Positions 13,801 through 25,587 of a DNA stretch of 64,000 bases are shown here, piece by piece; positions within the stretch are counted from its first letter, which is position 1, and every line of letters starts with the position of its first letter. The DNA lies in NCBI GenBank assembly GCA_030562195.1, contig CM060202.1, forward strand, positions 3,038,001 through 3,102,000, in the 5' to 3' direction. Source of the stretch: Nipponacmea schrenckii (lineage: Eukaryota; Mollusca; Gastropoda; Lottiidae). A model generated the notes under the pieces. It was not told the DNA's origin. It ran no database searches and saw only the letters and a program-made list of their open reading frames with translations. The position numbers and the translations under genes are program-made.

Positions 13801-16621
13801 TCAGATAGAGTGTGAGTCTCCATCTTCACCTAAATCACCCAAATCTCCACGCTCACCAAGATCACCACGTAAAGATGGCTCCCCCAGGAAAGAAATGTCC
13901 AAGGAAGAAGTTGCAGAGTTAAGAAAAGCCAAGTAAGAAATTATATTTTTTTTTTGAAGTAAATATATATATAGATAGGTACATTTAGAAGGATATCTGA
14001 ATTTTTTTTTTTTTTGGCCATATGATACCTTGTAGTCTCTAACATCAATTGAGCTGATCTCCTGTACTGAAGAACACCAGTAATTTCATATTGGGCTACT
14101 ATTGGTACTCAAGAATTGGATTACCGTACTAAACTGTTATTATAGAATGGATGCTTGAATTTGTTGATTGTATTTCTAGAACAAAAGAAATTGAAGAAGA
14201 TTTTAGTAGGTTTGTTAATACAGAGGAAGCAGCAAAAACCTTACAAGTTGATGAAGATATAGTAGATATTGTTAAGGCCTACTGGAAACTCAAACGGATG
14301 GTAATGTATATTAGATTAATACCTACATTTCTCTACTCCATCTGCCTACCTTGTAGGAGTTCTATTTGGTATGATAAATTTGAGTATTGGTTGTATATAA
14401 TTTGAAATAATGGTTAAATTTGAGTACTTTTCAATTACTAACAACGGAGATATCATTTGATACTGAAAAGCTTACCTTAGGGTTGTTGACAAGATTTTAA
14501 TTTAATTGGTGTTTGTGGGTATATGATTAAACAGATATTTCAATTTGCGCTTGAATACAGAAAAAAAATAGTTCCATTTAGTTATCAACTAAATGCTGAA
14601 GTGGGCATATACAATATATATCATTATTTATATCATATGTTAAATGTCATCTATATTTTAACTATATTCATATTTTTAGAAAACCATGAAAAATTGTATT
14701 ATTTCATTTGTCGAGCATATTTTCTATATTTTAATAGGCTAATTTTAATCGCCCATTATTGATGCCAAAAACAGAAGAAGCAGATAGACTAGAGAAACAA
14801 CAGGAAGATAGTTTAGTGGCTAGAATGAAAATGTTTGTCCATTTACGCCAAGATCTAGAAAGGGTCAGTTGTCTAATTGTTTTGATTTTTCTTCCAAATA
14901 ATGTGTAAATTAGAGTTTATTATGACCTTCTATACTTTCAAGAATAAATTTTTTATTCTATTCTGTTTTAGGTGAGAAATCTATGTTATATGGTTAACAG
15001 AAGAGAGAAAATGAAACGACAAGTTATCAAAATTCAAGAGAAAGTATTCTTGGCAGCCAATGCCTATCTTACAGATTCAAAACATAATTTATCATCTCGT
15101 GAGATTCAAAAGACTGTTAAAAAATACAAGAAAGATAATGTGTATTTGGCTACTAATTTAACTTCACTAGTTAGTTTACCATCTTTAACTCCTAGTATAG
15201 ATCTAGATTCTATGACAACTGATGATGATAGTCATAGTGATCATAGTGGACCAACTTTTAATTCTCCACGGAGATTCAAACCTCGGCAATTGTCTGGACT
15301 AGAGAAACTAGACATGGAACCTTCATCATCTGTTTGTATGAGAACTGAACTGTCTGATAATGATGTGGATATTGAAGCAGATGAACCCCCTGTGTTAGAA
15401 ATGGAAGACATCTCAAACCAGCGGAGAAATTTAAGAATCACATCTAAAGAAAGACATGAAAGAGCTTATTCAAAGGGTAAAAGTCCAATGCCTGATTTAT
15501 TACCTGAAACAAAACCTGATCGAACTATTAAAGTGAAAGGTGCCAATAAGAGGACAAAACCACTTAATTTAGATATTTACGACTTTGATTCAAAATCAAA
15601 TGATAGTTCTGTGGAGGAATCAAATTTAGCTAGAAGACCAATAAAAATAAAATCCCCAGTTGAAAAACAAACCCGACATTTTGCTGATTGTTTACACGCA
15701 GAAATTTCAATTTTGAAACCGAAATCTCCCAGTCCAGACAAATCTGGCAAGTCTTTTATAGATCCAGTGAAGTTAGTGATTAAAAGTGAAGCCATTTCAG
15801 AAACTAACAGTGAAACAAATAGTGAAAGTGTAAAAACTAAACCAGTTAAAATTAAAAAAGAGAAATTTCGTAAACACCGGAAATCAATAGAGAAAACCAG
15901 AGGAAGACCTCCTAAACATGAACTAATGGCTTTGTTAACTAAACAAAATTTACGAATTAGTGATGACATAAAAGATATGGTTCAAAACAAAATTTTAAAA
16001 AAGCGAGGAATGTTAAAACAAATCAATGGCTTGCTTGATAAAAATCAACCAAAACTTGAAGTATATTTTTCCGAGTGTAATTCTAGTGTTAATTCACCAT
16101 CTCGGAGTAGTTCACGTTTAAATATAAAAAATATGGTTAATAATTCCAAACTGATAGATACCACACCAGAAAAATCCAACAAAAATAACTCAGGATCCAA
16201 TGTAGAAAGTGATTTGTATTGTTTGATGCAGTCACCAGAAACCCGTAGTTATAAACGTAGACTTGAATCTGGATTTAACTCCAATGTTAAAAAGAATATA
16301 TTTAATACCAGTGTGAGTAGTAAATTAATACCTAGTGAAAACTATAGTGCCATACCAACAATGTTGATTAGTCCTGATTGTTTATCATTAAAACACAGTT
16401 TAAAAGAAACAATCAATAACTCTCATAATTATAGATCTCATTCTCCAGCATCTAGTGAATCTTCAAGTCTAGATTCAAAAGACACCACACCTAGACGGGT
16501 AACTCGTAGTCATGTAGTGGACAACGATGAAAACTCCCATGATAGCAACACTTCTGTACGTTCTAGTAGTCGTTTAAAATCAAATGGTTCAGTGTTAAAA
16601 GCTGCTAATTTTAAAGCATGA
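4884..16621 (+). CDS. JADE1: JADE family PHD-finger protein (HBO1/KAT7 complex scaffold), complete, 15 coding exons
   Basis: Coding exons: 4884-4965, 5180-5250, 5538-5698, 6620-6658, 6810-6970, 9074-9132, 10392-10481, 12448-12510, 12882-13000, 13168-13273, 13413-13583, 13769-13932, 14180-14300, 14738-14863, 14972-16621. All junctions are GT..AG and keep phase, giving 3183 nt and 1060 aa. The N-terminal Epl1-like region includes [12 protein letters not shown] and [16 protein letters not shown]1 uses C216, C219, C233, C236, H241, C244, C257 and C260. A Zn-knuckle/extended PHD follows to C377PKH380. Residues 391-415 are SP repeats, and the conserved [12 protein letters not shown] segment starts at 516. 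The tail is low-complexity and Ser/Lys-rich with an AT-hook-like RGRPPK at 821-826. Known family role: nuclear scaffold with ING4/5 and MEAF6 directing HBO1 to histone H3/H4. It is longer than the roughly 800-residue human JADE1-3, mostly through the last exon. It cannot be assigned to one vertebrate paralogue. The first exon begins at an acceptor (4864), so a 5' UTR exon lies upstream. Confidence 0.96.
7308..8209. mobile_element. hAT-like non-autonomous element nested in the outer element
   Basis: Terminal inverted repeats CAGGCCTCGAATTTTG (7308-7323) and CAGGCCTCGAAATTTG (reverse complement of 8194-8209) differ at one of 16 positions. GTGGGG flanks both sides (7302-7307 and 8210-8215), shorter than the 8 bp expected for hAT. 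The motif TCGGTTACGT occurs five times near the ends: 7350 and 7386 (+), 8092 and 8105 (-), 8150 (+). Subterminal repeats of this kind are known transposase-binding sites in hAT elements. The inside carries a broken zinc-finger ORF. Confidence 0.75.
7862..8110 (+). pseudogene. Broken zinc-finger N-terminus inside the hAT-like element
   Basis: One reading frame runs from ATG at 7862 to TAA at 8108-8110. It is interrupted by a single in-frame TAA at 7937-7939. After the stop it reads a zinc-binding-like segment with [19 protein letters not shown], followed by a short basic region. This resembles the start of BED/ZnF-type proteins related to hAT transposases and ZNF862-like proteins. No transposase catalytic domain follows. 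It is a degraded fragment carried by a non-autonomous element. The family assignment is from memory of the pattern only. Confidence 0.5.
9536..10239. mobile_element. pogo/Tigger-like MITE in a JADE intron
   Basis: The left end is CAGTTGAACCCGGATATAAC from 9536. The right end, reverse complemented, is CAATCGAACCCAGATATAAT, ending at 10239. Both are flanked by TA (9534-9535 and 10240-10241), the mariner/pogo target duplication. The CAG..GAACCYGGATATAA ends match the Tigger/pogo style. The 704-bp interior has no transposase-like ORF. Confidence 0.75.
10650..11225 (+). repeat. Degenerate tandem dispersed repeat
   Basis: Several imperfect units of roughly 150 bp contain 'GTAAACACTCTA', 'CTTGACCGATTTTGA', 'AAGGATGAACCC' and 'TTATTGCCTTTGTTCTTGAAAACA'. 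The same phrases occur near 3100-3450 and, inverted, near 21.6-22.3 kb, so this is an old interspersed family. It lies between JADE coding exons 7 and 8. Confidence 0.6.
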
Positions 16622-17120
16622 CAGAAGTTGAACTGTGGAATTACAAGTGATAAATTATATTTTAAGAAATTGGTGCTTAAATCTATATCCTTTTGTACAA
16701 TATTAACAGTTAACTGAAAATGATGTTTATTCAAGACAATATTGGGTTATATTGAGGACTGGGTTAAATCTATTTTCTGTATATGAAGTTTAGATTTAGA
16801 TTATCAAAATTCATAATTAAAAAGCAAATCTACATTTTCTCTGGTTTACTTGTCCATTAGGTCAGTCATTTACTATCATACAAATAGTTCCTTTCAGAAG
16901 ACTGATACTTATACTATACTTTCTTGATACAAAAATAAACCTTGGATTTTAAATTCGAAATATTTTTTCAAATCTGCTTTGAGAGAAAAAAGGCAATATA
17001 AAAGGTTGTCTTGATCAACTACAATATACAAGTTTTATTGTAGAGAATATAATATTGTTATTTGTATGTTACTGTTATTTGTCTATTGTATATATATATA
17101 TAGAAATATGAAATAAAAAT
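16622..17120 (+). other. JADE 3' untranslated region with poly(A) signals
   Basis: After the TGA at 16619-16621 the sequence is AT-rich. It has AATAAA at 16934-16939 and again at 17112-17117, either of which could end the transcript. Confidence 0.55.
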
Positions 17121-18686
17121 ACATGAAACTTTGTTTAATCTGCTACATATATAAATTAAATATCCCACTATAGTATCACTTCTCCAGTAAAATGTATCTT
17201 GATGGGTTTTAAATAAGCTTACATAAGATAAAATAATTGGCTATATTCTTGTGGTATTTGTAGAGGTTCCGTCGACTGAAATTACAGGTATCTGTTCCTT
17301 GAGGTAGGGTACCACTAGGTTCTATTTAATTATCATCTTAGATTAAGAGACAATAGTACCTCTGGATGACCATAGAATTGAAAAAAAAATGACTTGGTGA
17401 CTTAACTGGTGGTAACCTTGTAATCAATTTAACACAAAGTACCAGTAATTTTAAAACGTGCCCAGAAGCATTCTTCAATATGTACATAGGTTTTTATTTA
17501 TAGAGATTCTATAGGAAGGTAAAGTGGATTGTTTGCCAAAAAGTTTATTATGCATGAAGACTAGAGCAGTAATTGACAATAATAGTGATTTGATAATATT
17601 AATAAGCATTTTAATCACATTATAAATCTTCACTTCATGTCGAACATATAGGGTTTGCTCTTCCAATGAAATGAATAACTAGAAATAAGACAGGCGACAA
17701 ATACTGATATAAATTTGTAAATAATATTGTAAATCAGTTTATCAATTTTCTACAATGAATACCAACAAACTAATTATATCATTCAGAAAATATGTTTATA
17801 AAAAGTTAAAATATAAATGAATTATGTTAACAAATTTCCCTCATTAAAATACCTTAAAAGAAGTAGCATTGGAACGACATTTAGAAGTTGAGGGTTAATA
17901 TAACAAGGAACACAAGGGAATAAATTATGGTAACACACTTCTATGGTAACAAGGTGCATAACGTTTCAACACAATTTACACGTGTTGTCATCAGATTAAA
18001 AGAAGTACTTACATAATGTAAACCTATTTTATATATAAAGGCAAATTTTACGACAAATGGAAGCATAACTAAAACACAGGGGCATAAATTATGGTATTAC
18101 CCACTGTAATAACAAAATATCTAAGCTTATCGCTTAAACAAAATTTACATGTGTTTTAATTTGGTTAATGAATGAATCTGGCTATAAATTACTTGTAACA
18201 CCTGTCAACCTCTAAATGTAAGGTAGAAAAATAGGTCATTGCATATCCCACATGCATTTCGTAATCTGCTTTCATTGGAGGCCAAGCTTGATAAATTACC
18301 ACATTTTCATCGTCTTCAATTGTATATAGTAAATAGTGCTATTACCAGGATTACACCTAATTATTGCACCCTGCCCATTATAATAACTTATTATGCCACA
18401 AAAACATTGAAGGAAATGCTACTGTCCATGCTACAAAGTGTGTTATACCATATTATCATCTGTTGTGTTTTTGTTATAGAAACCAAATGTTTGTGCTCAG
18501 ACAAATATCTTTGCAGAACTCTTTTGGTCTTAGTCGACACATCTATTCACCGGTGAAACACCAGTGTTGACTAAGACAGGTGATGATAACATGTAACTGT
18601 TAATTTAAATTGAAATTTCCAACCCATCTTTCGAATTTGGGAAAGCATATAATAATTTACAGCAAAAATGTACAGATTATGCAAAC
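17121..18686. other. Intergenic DNA with a repeated hammerhead-like segment
   Basis: No gene was recognised. About 17905-17995 and 18070-18165 are diverged copies of one sequence, sharing 'ATAAATTATGGTA' and 'ACAAAATTTACATG' or close variants. The first copy holds the hammerhead-like motif described separately. Open frames near 18.2-18.6 kb resemble no known protein. Confidence 0.5.
17960..17994 (-). ncRNA. Hammerhead-ribozyme-like motif (candidate)
   Basis: On the minus strand CTGATGA (17988-17994) is followed by a 6-bp helix with arms at 17982-17987 and 17967-17972, then GAAAC. This is the order of a hammerhead catalytic core. The GAAA overlaps the last base of the helix, so strict spacing requires a mismatch at the first helix-II pair. 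Helices I and III were not confirmed. Penelope-like elements and retrozymes are known to carry such ribozymes. Confidence 0.3.
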
Positions 18687-18689
18687 CTA

Positions 18690-20200
18690 TAAGCAATATA
18701 AATAAAAGAATAAACATGAACATTGCAAGTCAATAAAAACTTCCATAATATCTATTCCATGTACTTTTTCTTCCCATAAGTAACTGCAATATAAAAAAGA
18801 TAGCTTGTCACAATAAAATTTTGAAACGATTTTACTCAAAATATCATCAAATCCTAACTTGACTACCGTCTTATCAATTCCAATGCTCATACCCAGTTTC
18901 ATTAAAATCCATTTAAAAATGTAGCTTCAATTGTGTCTACAACAAATGCCGACAGACAGGGGCGACGACAATATATGTCCACATTCATGTGGGCGTATAA
19001 CAATATATTTTATCAAGTTTCATTGTTTATAAAGACATACCGCATCTAAAAGTAATAGATTTGAAATTTTCATGAGTAAATTTGTGTCTCCAGAAGTACT
19101 AGAAATTCGTGAAAATAATATGTTACAATCTTTTTTCATATAACATTGTCCCAAAACATTGATTTGAAGGCTCCAATTCCGTCACTATTACTGAAAAGCT
19201 TAGCTTAAAAAAATTATCATTTCAGAGTCTAAGATGTGACAAGAATTTGTAGTGTCAAAACTATCATATATCAGAATCCCTTCACAATCAGATAAATGCA
19301 CAAACTAAATAATTACATTGATAGATAATACTGAAAATAGCTTGCAGGCAAGGTAATATGCGCCAAGTGGCAGCTTGAATTTGAATAATATATAACTCAA
19401 AAAAAATTTATTGAAAATTCTTATCAATGCCAATGCTTGATCACACTGAGTTTATTAAATCCATTGAAAAAAGCAGCTTTTATTGCACCCACAATGAAAT
19501 AATGACGTGATTTGACAGTCTAGGGCAATAAATCAAAATCCTTCATATAAATACACATATTCAAATTCAAACTTGACTGCTGCCTTATCATTTCCACACT
19601 AAGTTTCATCAAAATCTTTTGAAAATTGCAGTTTCTAAAGCATCCACAATAAAAGTTGATTTTACTAAGTCAAGAGCAATAACTCAAAAATTGTTAAATG
19701 AAAAATCACCACACTTAACTTGACCCCCATCTTATCAATTCCAATACTCATACCAAGTTTCATCAAAATTCATTGAAATTGTAGGTTCTTTTGCAGATCA
19801 GAAGAGAAGAAAATCATCCAATAGATCCAGATCCCCATTTCTCAATAAAATATTTGTTCCACCCTAGGCCTGTACATCTGGGAGATTCAATCCCTCCCTT
19901 CCCCGAAATCAAAAGCAGTTCATTGAAAAATTGTCAATTTCCAACTTGACCCACGTTTAATCAATTCCAATGCTCAAACCAAGTTTCATCACAATGCATT
20001 GAAAATTGTAGCTTCTATTGTTTTGACCTGATTTTAATAACTTAAAGAGCAATAACTCAAAGAAAGCTTGCCACTGGCAGCATGGATTTTGAATAAAAAA
20101 TGAATTATTCAACATATAATCATATATTTTTTTTCTTTGGTGATAAATGTACAATATTTTGCTAAGTTTCATTAAAATCTGTTAACACCTAATAACAATG
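18690..20200 (-). repeat. Dispersed repeat cluster, reverse orientation
   Basis: Multiple degenerate units of the type 'CAATGCTCA..CC.AGTTTCAT.A', 'CATTGAAAATTGTAGCTTCTATTG' and 'GCAATAACTCAAA' occur. The outer end near 18979-18992 has a small hairpin CCACAT-TC-ATGTGG next to GGGCGTATAA. The same family is found in forward orientation at 20223-21560 and 51614-51900. Confidence 0.6.
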
Positions 20201-20222
20201 CAATAACTTATTTTTATAAACT

Positions 20223-21560
20223 CACATTATAATGTGGTCGTATATTGTCTGTCCGACCGTCGGTCTGTCTACAATTGCTTGTAAACGCGATAGAGACTAC
20301 AATTTTTCGTCGGATTCGAATGAAACTTGCTGTGATCATTTATATTGATGAGATCTCGGACAAGTTCTAAATTTATTCTTTATAAGACATATAGAGGTAG
20401 GATTACTACATTAAGAACTAAGAATATATGGATGTACTTCCTCTGAATTTATTACATACTACGTTTCGAAACACATGCAGGTAACGTTATCAAGTAAAAT
20501 GATTAACAATATATAACAGTGACAATATATATGAGATACATCGAAGCCATTCAAAGGGTACAACAGAAAAACAATTAACAATGACCAGTTCGAAATTAGT
20601 GATTTTCGATGAACGATTTTTTAGTTACTGCACTGGACTAAGTAAAAACGCGTCAAAATTAACTTGTGAACGCGATAGAGACTCCAGTTTTGATCTGATT
20701 TGAATGAAACTTTCTTTGATCATTTATTTTGATGAGATCTCGGACAAGTTTGAAATTGACGATTTTTGATGAACGGTTTGGGAGTTATGGCACATGACTT
20801 AGTCAAAAAGTGTCAAAAAATTTTCTTGTGAATGCGATAGAGACAACAGTTTACAACTGATTTGAATGATCATTTATATTGAGAAGATCTCGGACATGTA
20901 TGTAATTGGTGATTTTTCAATGAATGGTTTTTGAGTTATTGCACTTGACTTAGTCAAAACGTGTCAAAATTGGCTTGTGAATGCGATTGAGATTACAATT
21001 TTCATTGGATTTGAATGAAAATTAGTGAAAACATTTACAGTGGTCCTTACTTATAACCAACATGCCTATACCAAAAAACCGGTAACAACGAACAACTTAA
21101 AAAAAGTGAGGACATTTCGGTGAACGGTTTTTGAGTTATTGCCGTTGACCAAGTCAAAACGCAATGGAATAGAATTGTGAACACAATAGACAGCAGTTTT
21201 CATTTGATTTGAATGAAAATAAATGTGAACATTTATATTGATGAGATGTTAATTAAGTTTAATAGTGAAGACATTTCAATGAACAGTTTTTGAGTTATTA
21301 CCCTTGACTTATTCAAAACGCGTTGAAATTGGCTTGTGATTGAGATAGACAATACATCATCTGATTTCAATGAAATTTGATGTGATAAATTTTATTGATG
21401 AGATCTTGAACAAGTTAAATTTTGACTATTTTCACTGAACTATATTTGAGTTATTGCCCTTGTCTTAGTTCGAACACATGAAAATTAGCTAGTAAATTCA
21501 ATGCAATTTGGTGTGAGCATTTATATTGATGAGAATTTGGATTGGACTAGACCTAAATAA
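20223..21560 (+). repeat. Dispersed repeat cluster, forward orientation, 150-170-bp degenerate units
   Basis: It starts with the perfect 14-bp palindrome CACATTATAATGTG (20223-20236) and GTCGTATATTGTC. Diverged tandem units follow, with 'GTGAACGCGATAGAGAC', 'GATGAGATCTCGGACAAGTT' and 'TTTTTGAGTTATTGCACTTGAC'. A segment near 20395-20600 does not fit the unit and shares GGTAACGTTATCAAG with about 63490, so it may be an insertion related to the Penelope-like sequence there. No ORF is maintained. Confidence 0.65.
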
Positions 21561-21599
21561 TGTTAGAGTTTCTGCCTGTGTTAAAACAGAAAATATATT

Positions 21600-22330
21600 T
21601 TAAAGAGGGCGTATCTTGCTAGGCAACCGCTTGTTGATTATGGAAAGGGTTCACTCTTGTGTTATAACAAACAATTTCAACAAAATTCATAAATATCCAT
21701 AAGGAATTATGTCTTGTAGAGTGTTATAACAGGGGCAATATTTCATATTAAGTATTTTGTATGATTTCTTGTTTTCAATAGGGTTCAGTCTTGGATGATA
21801 AATAACAATTTCAGCAAGTTCTGTCAAAATCTTTAAAGCCTTCTGGAGGGTTTACGAGCAAAAAACATGGGCAATAACTGATACTAAATATAGAACAGGA
21901 ATAATAGTTCACATTTAATATTTTTAGTTATTTTTGATTATATATGGGTGATATCTAACAATTTCAGCGAGTTTTGTCAAAATTTGTCAAGAATTGTGAC
22001 TTGTAGAGTGTTTACAAGCTAAAAGTTGAATGCGTTTTCAAAAACAATGGCAATAACTGATATAAAATATTTTTTCGATTTAACTGAATTTCAATAAGGT
22101 TCATCCTTGGGTGACAACAAATATTTTAGCCAAGTTTCATCAAAACCAATTAAGAATTATTCTTTCTAGAGTGTTTACAAGCTAAAATTGAATACTTATT
22201 ATTTTTCAATTTCGCTGATTTTCAATAACACACTCTTACACCAATTTTCATCAAAAACAGTTCAAAGAAAATCATCAAAATTAAACTTGGCTTTTCAATT
22301 CCAATGCTCACACTGAGTTTCATTACAATC
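21600..22330 (-). repeat. Dispersed repeat, reverse copy of the 10.7-kb type
   Basis: Phrases such as 'TAGAGTGTTTACAAGCTAAAA' (partial), 'GGTTCATCCTTGGGTGA' and 'GGGCAATAACTGATA' are reverse complements of those at 10650-11225. It lies just beyond the 3' end of SCOC. From about 22375 to 22500 there is also a diverged match to the right part of the TTAA-flanked MITE found at 27.4 and 62.0 kb. Confidence 0.55.
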
Positions 22331-22677
22331 CTCATACTAGGAATTTCCCTTTTATGTCTATTACCTCATTTGAATTTTCAAACACAAATAATTCTGGACA
22401 TGTATAGATTGGAATGCAAAAATTTCAATGATGAGCTGTGAGCTCTATTTCTGATTAGCTCGGTTAAATATTTCTCGTTTCTGAGACTAAGGTATCATTG
22501 GTAAAACAGATTTCCCTTTAAACACTCAGTTCATCAGAATCAGTAATTTGCTCTTGTTATATATATTTCTTACAGTATACTATTTGGCTGAAGATTGAGC
22601 ATTAACAATTGCACCATAACCATTTTAGTTACCTTTTGATTGCACAAACGAGATTCCTCATCAAAAAATCATATATA

Positions 22678-25587
22678 TTATTTCTTTTTTGATTTTGGTG
22701 ATGTAGATTGAAACACACTACTAGCAGCCATTAAATTTTCAATATACTGCCCTAATACTTGGTTTTCAGACTTTAATTTAAGATTTTCTTCCTTGACAGA
22801 ATCCACTCTTGATGACAAATCTATATAAATAAAGAAACCAATTAAAATTTGCAAATATCAGTATGAAATATTAACAAATGAATACTTCTCAATGAACAAA
22901 TGGAAAAGATTTAATTTTATTCTTATTCAAATGTATGTAAGAGCTTGTGAAAGTGTTCCATGGCAATTGTTTTAGTATACAAGGGCCATTACTTATATAC
23001 TTTTGAAATTGGCATGTTAAATCAAACAATTCCACAAAGTTTAATCTGTAGCCTTTGAGAACTGACTGACCATCAAGAATTGTGCTATCGAACGAACTGC
23101 AATGTTTTCAAAATGACTACCCAGCCATATCTGGGAAAATTTTAATATTAACTTTCCAATGATGTGCAATATTTGATATTTTGACCACTTACACGGTTTT
23201 TAAAATTTGAAACCGACTTATAGAGTAACAGTGCGACTTTTGGTGACCTTGTGAGCTGTCCAAATGTGGTAGATCTTGAAAACATTTATCAATTGATATA
23301 CTTTTAGTTTAATCACCATTTGAAAATTGAAAATTTTAGGGTTAAAAGAAATTTGATGAATATGCATTTGGGACATGACATGGATGTCAGGGAGTTTAAA
23401 ATATAAATTATGGTAGGAAATAATTGTTACTGATAACTTGTAGAACTATTTTAAAGCGTAAATCAAAACCGTTACACACTGTGTCGAAACCAAGTGAAAC
23501 CTGTGCATATATTTTGTTTGAATTCACTAACACAGATCGTCTGTGGTTCCTGTAATTCTACTAAAACTAAGTGCTTAATGCTGTCACTTGAAGACTTTCA
23601 AACACTATTAATTAATGAGATTATAGGAACTTCAGATGTCTGATTGATAATTCAAATTGTGCAAACAAATGCTTTTATAATTCCCTATACATATATTTGA
23701 AACCTCTTTACAATCCCTTTAAAACTAGTACATTCTTAATAAAAACTATAAAATTGCAGTAAATACTTACCATCTAATGTATTTTGTAGTTCTAATACTT
23801 GTGTAATCAATTTCTGTTTTTCTTCTTCTTCATCAGGATTAATATCAGGATCTAGACCTTAAACAGTATTTCAATTATTATATAGTTATATCTAGAAATG
23901 GTGGTTGTAAAAGACTGGTGACTGAATAAAGTCAGATATCACTTCCCATTTGACCAAGCTATACAAAAACTGTTCAGAGGTTTTCCAAAGGTCCAGCTGG
24001 TAGACATGATTCTGTAGAATCTTAGTTGTTATCTTTCTTATGAATCGAAAAATATTTTTAAGAATTATATCATCATTATTGGTGGAAAATTGTAAGGAAA
24101 ATTTGGTTTAACGTACACAGACTACAGGAGTTATGTGGACTGATCTTTTTAATCCTTATGTTGTTAATACTTACTATTAGTATTTCCAATAAAGGAATCA
24201 TTCTTACTATTTTCTTCAGTTACTAATTTCTGTTGGCAATTTCTGATGTGATCACCTACAAAATTATGAAAAAGTTCATAAACATTTTAGAGAACATGCA
24301 AAGGGCTAACAATTGCAGTGAATTGTGTAATAGATATATTTTAGTTTGACAAATGTGGAATCTGTGCAAATCAAAAAGTTTGTGGTGTTTTATTGTATTG
24401 GAATTGGAATATAGTACTGTTAGTATAAGAATTACATTGCGTATATTTCTTTAAGTTAACATTGAAATTTTTGTGCTCGTGTTTATTTTTTTTTCATCAA
24501 AGCAAAGACATTCTCATTAGGCCTAATATTTTGAGGCTACTGTCCCAATTCTCATGACATAACTAATTGCTCAGACAATAATGTTTAAATAAGAAAATAT
24601 ATTGTGGTGGACATTTAAAAGTTAATGAAATTAGAGAAAGCATGTTTTATCACCCAATAAGGTATTCTGCAGTAGATATTGCTTATATGATAAAAAGTGT
24701 TCTGATTGGTCAGTTGACAGTGGTTTCTATCGGCGATATTAGGTGATAAATAAAATCTCAAACTTGTCTTTCTTGATATAAAAAAAATATCACCACTCGT
24801 CGATAAAAGTGCAAAAAAACTTGTGCAGAGCCTCAGAGCTTTGCACTTTTATCGACTTTTGGTGATCTTTTTGTTATCAAGACAGACTCGTTAGAGATTC
24901 TCTATATCCACACTCAATTAAGGATCTTCATTAGAGAATATAAGGTAATATTGTGGTTCACATGCATGCAGGCTGAATCACTTATGAAAGGGTATTGTTT
25001 GAGGGTTTGGACCAGTTCTTTCTAGGAGGAATACCAGTCAACTCGGGGACATGTCAACTTAGAGGCAGATAAACCGGAGAAAAAGTGAGTTAACTCAGGT
25101 ACAACATTGAGTTAACTCAGAGACATCATCAAGGTGTGATAGTTTACCAATCGGAACTTTAAACATGATTTGGTTAGTAAGCGAACGGAGATCAGCAGTA
25201 AATCCAAGCCTGATTTAACAATTAACAAACTAACACTGTACTGTATAAAATAACTGATGTGTAGTCTGTAGTGTGGATAACATGCTCTCCCAAATCGCAT
25301 TTATTTTTCAATGTCCAAAATCATTGCGGTACCGGTAGCCTTATATATTCTTAAATATGGTATATTATTGTCAGAGCAAATTGAATTGAAAAATTGCTTA
25401 GTATCTTTACTTAGTTTGATCAACGTGTGCAAATTTAACCTTTTGTATAACCTATACTCTGATGCAGTTGACTTAAAATAGCATTTGGACAGATCACATA
25501 ATTTGAATAATTTATGCACAAACCTGACTCACTGTCTGTTGACAGAGGAACATTATATAAATCTCCAGAATTATCATTGTTGGACAT
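22678..25587 (-). CDS. SCOC: SCOC, short coiled-coil protein, complete, four coding exons
   Basis: Minus-strand coding exons in order: 25587-25524, 24255-24175, 23857-23771, 22820-22678. They give 375 nt and 124 aa with phase kept at all GT..AG junctions. The start ATG is at 25585-25587 and the stop TAA at 22678-22680. Residues about 62-112 form a coiled coil with the strongly conserved [18 protein letters not shown] and [15 protein letters not shown] segments, ending in a basic SPKSKKK tail. The N-terminus (first ~55 residues, acidic and Asn/Ser-rich) is family-variable. Known family role: a Golgi/trans-Golgi protein that binds Arl1-type GTPases and partners FEZ1/UVRAG in regulating autophagy. 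Its small size matches vertebrate short isoforms. Two CLEAR-like E-boxes lie 330-355 bp upstream of the start codon. Confidence 0.96.
24757..24888. repeat. Long imperfect hairpin in SCOC intron 1
   Basis: The left arm (about 24757-24815) and right arm (about 24839-24888) are inverted copies. The innermost 14 bp, GATAAAAGTGCAAA against TTTGCACTTTTATC, is perfect, and further pairing continues outward through CTTGATA..TATCAAG. The loop is about 23 nt. It would fold in RNA from either strand. It is probably a small inverted-repeat element. Confidence 0.65.
25087..25118. repeat. Two copies of the palindrome GAGTTAACTC, 22-bp period
   Basis: Perfect 10-bp palindromes sit at 25087-25096 and 25109-25118. 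Related but diverged GTCAACTC/GTCAACTT segments lie just upstream near 25037-25060. This is a short imperfect tandem array in SCOC intron 1. Confidence 0.5.

Noticed and set aside
20461..20500. Second hammerhead-like site (GAAACGTAGTA on the minus strand)
   Set aside because: The CUGANGA box is not present at the needed distance. It is kept only as a possible decayed Penelope-related end.
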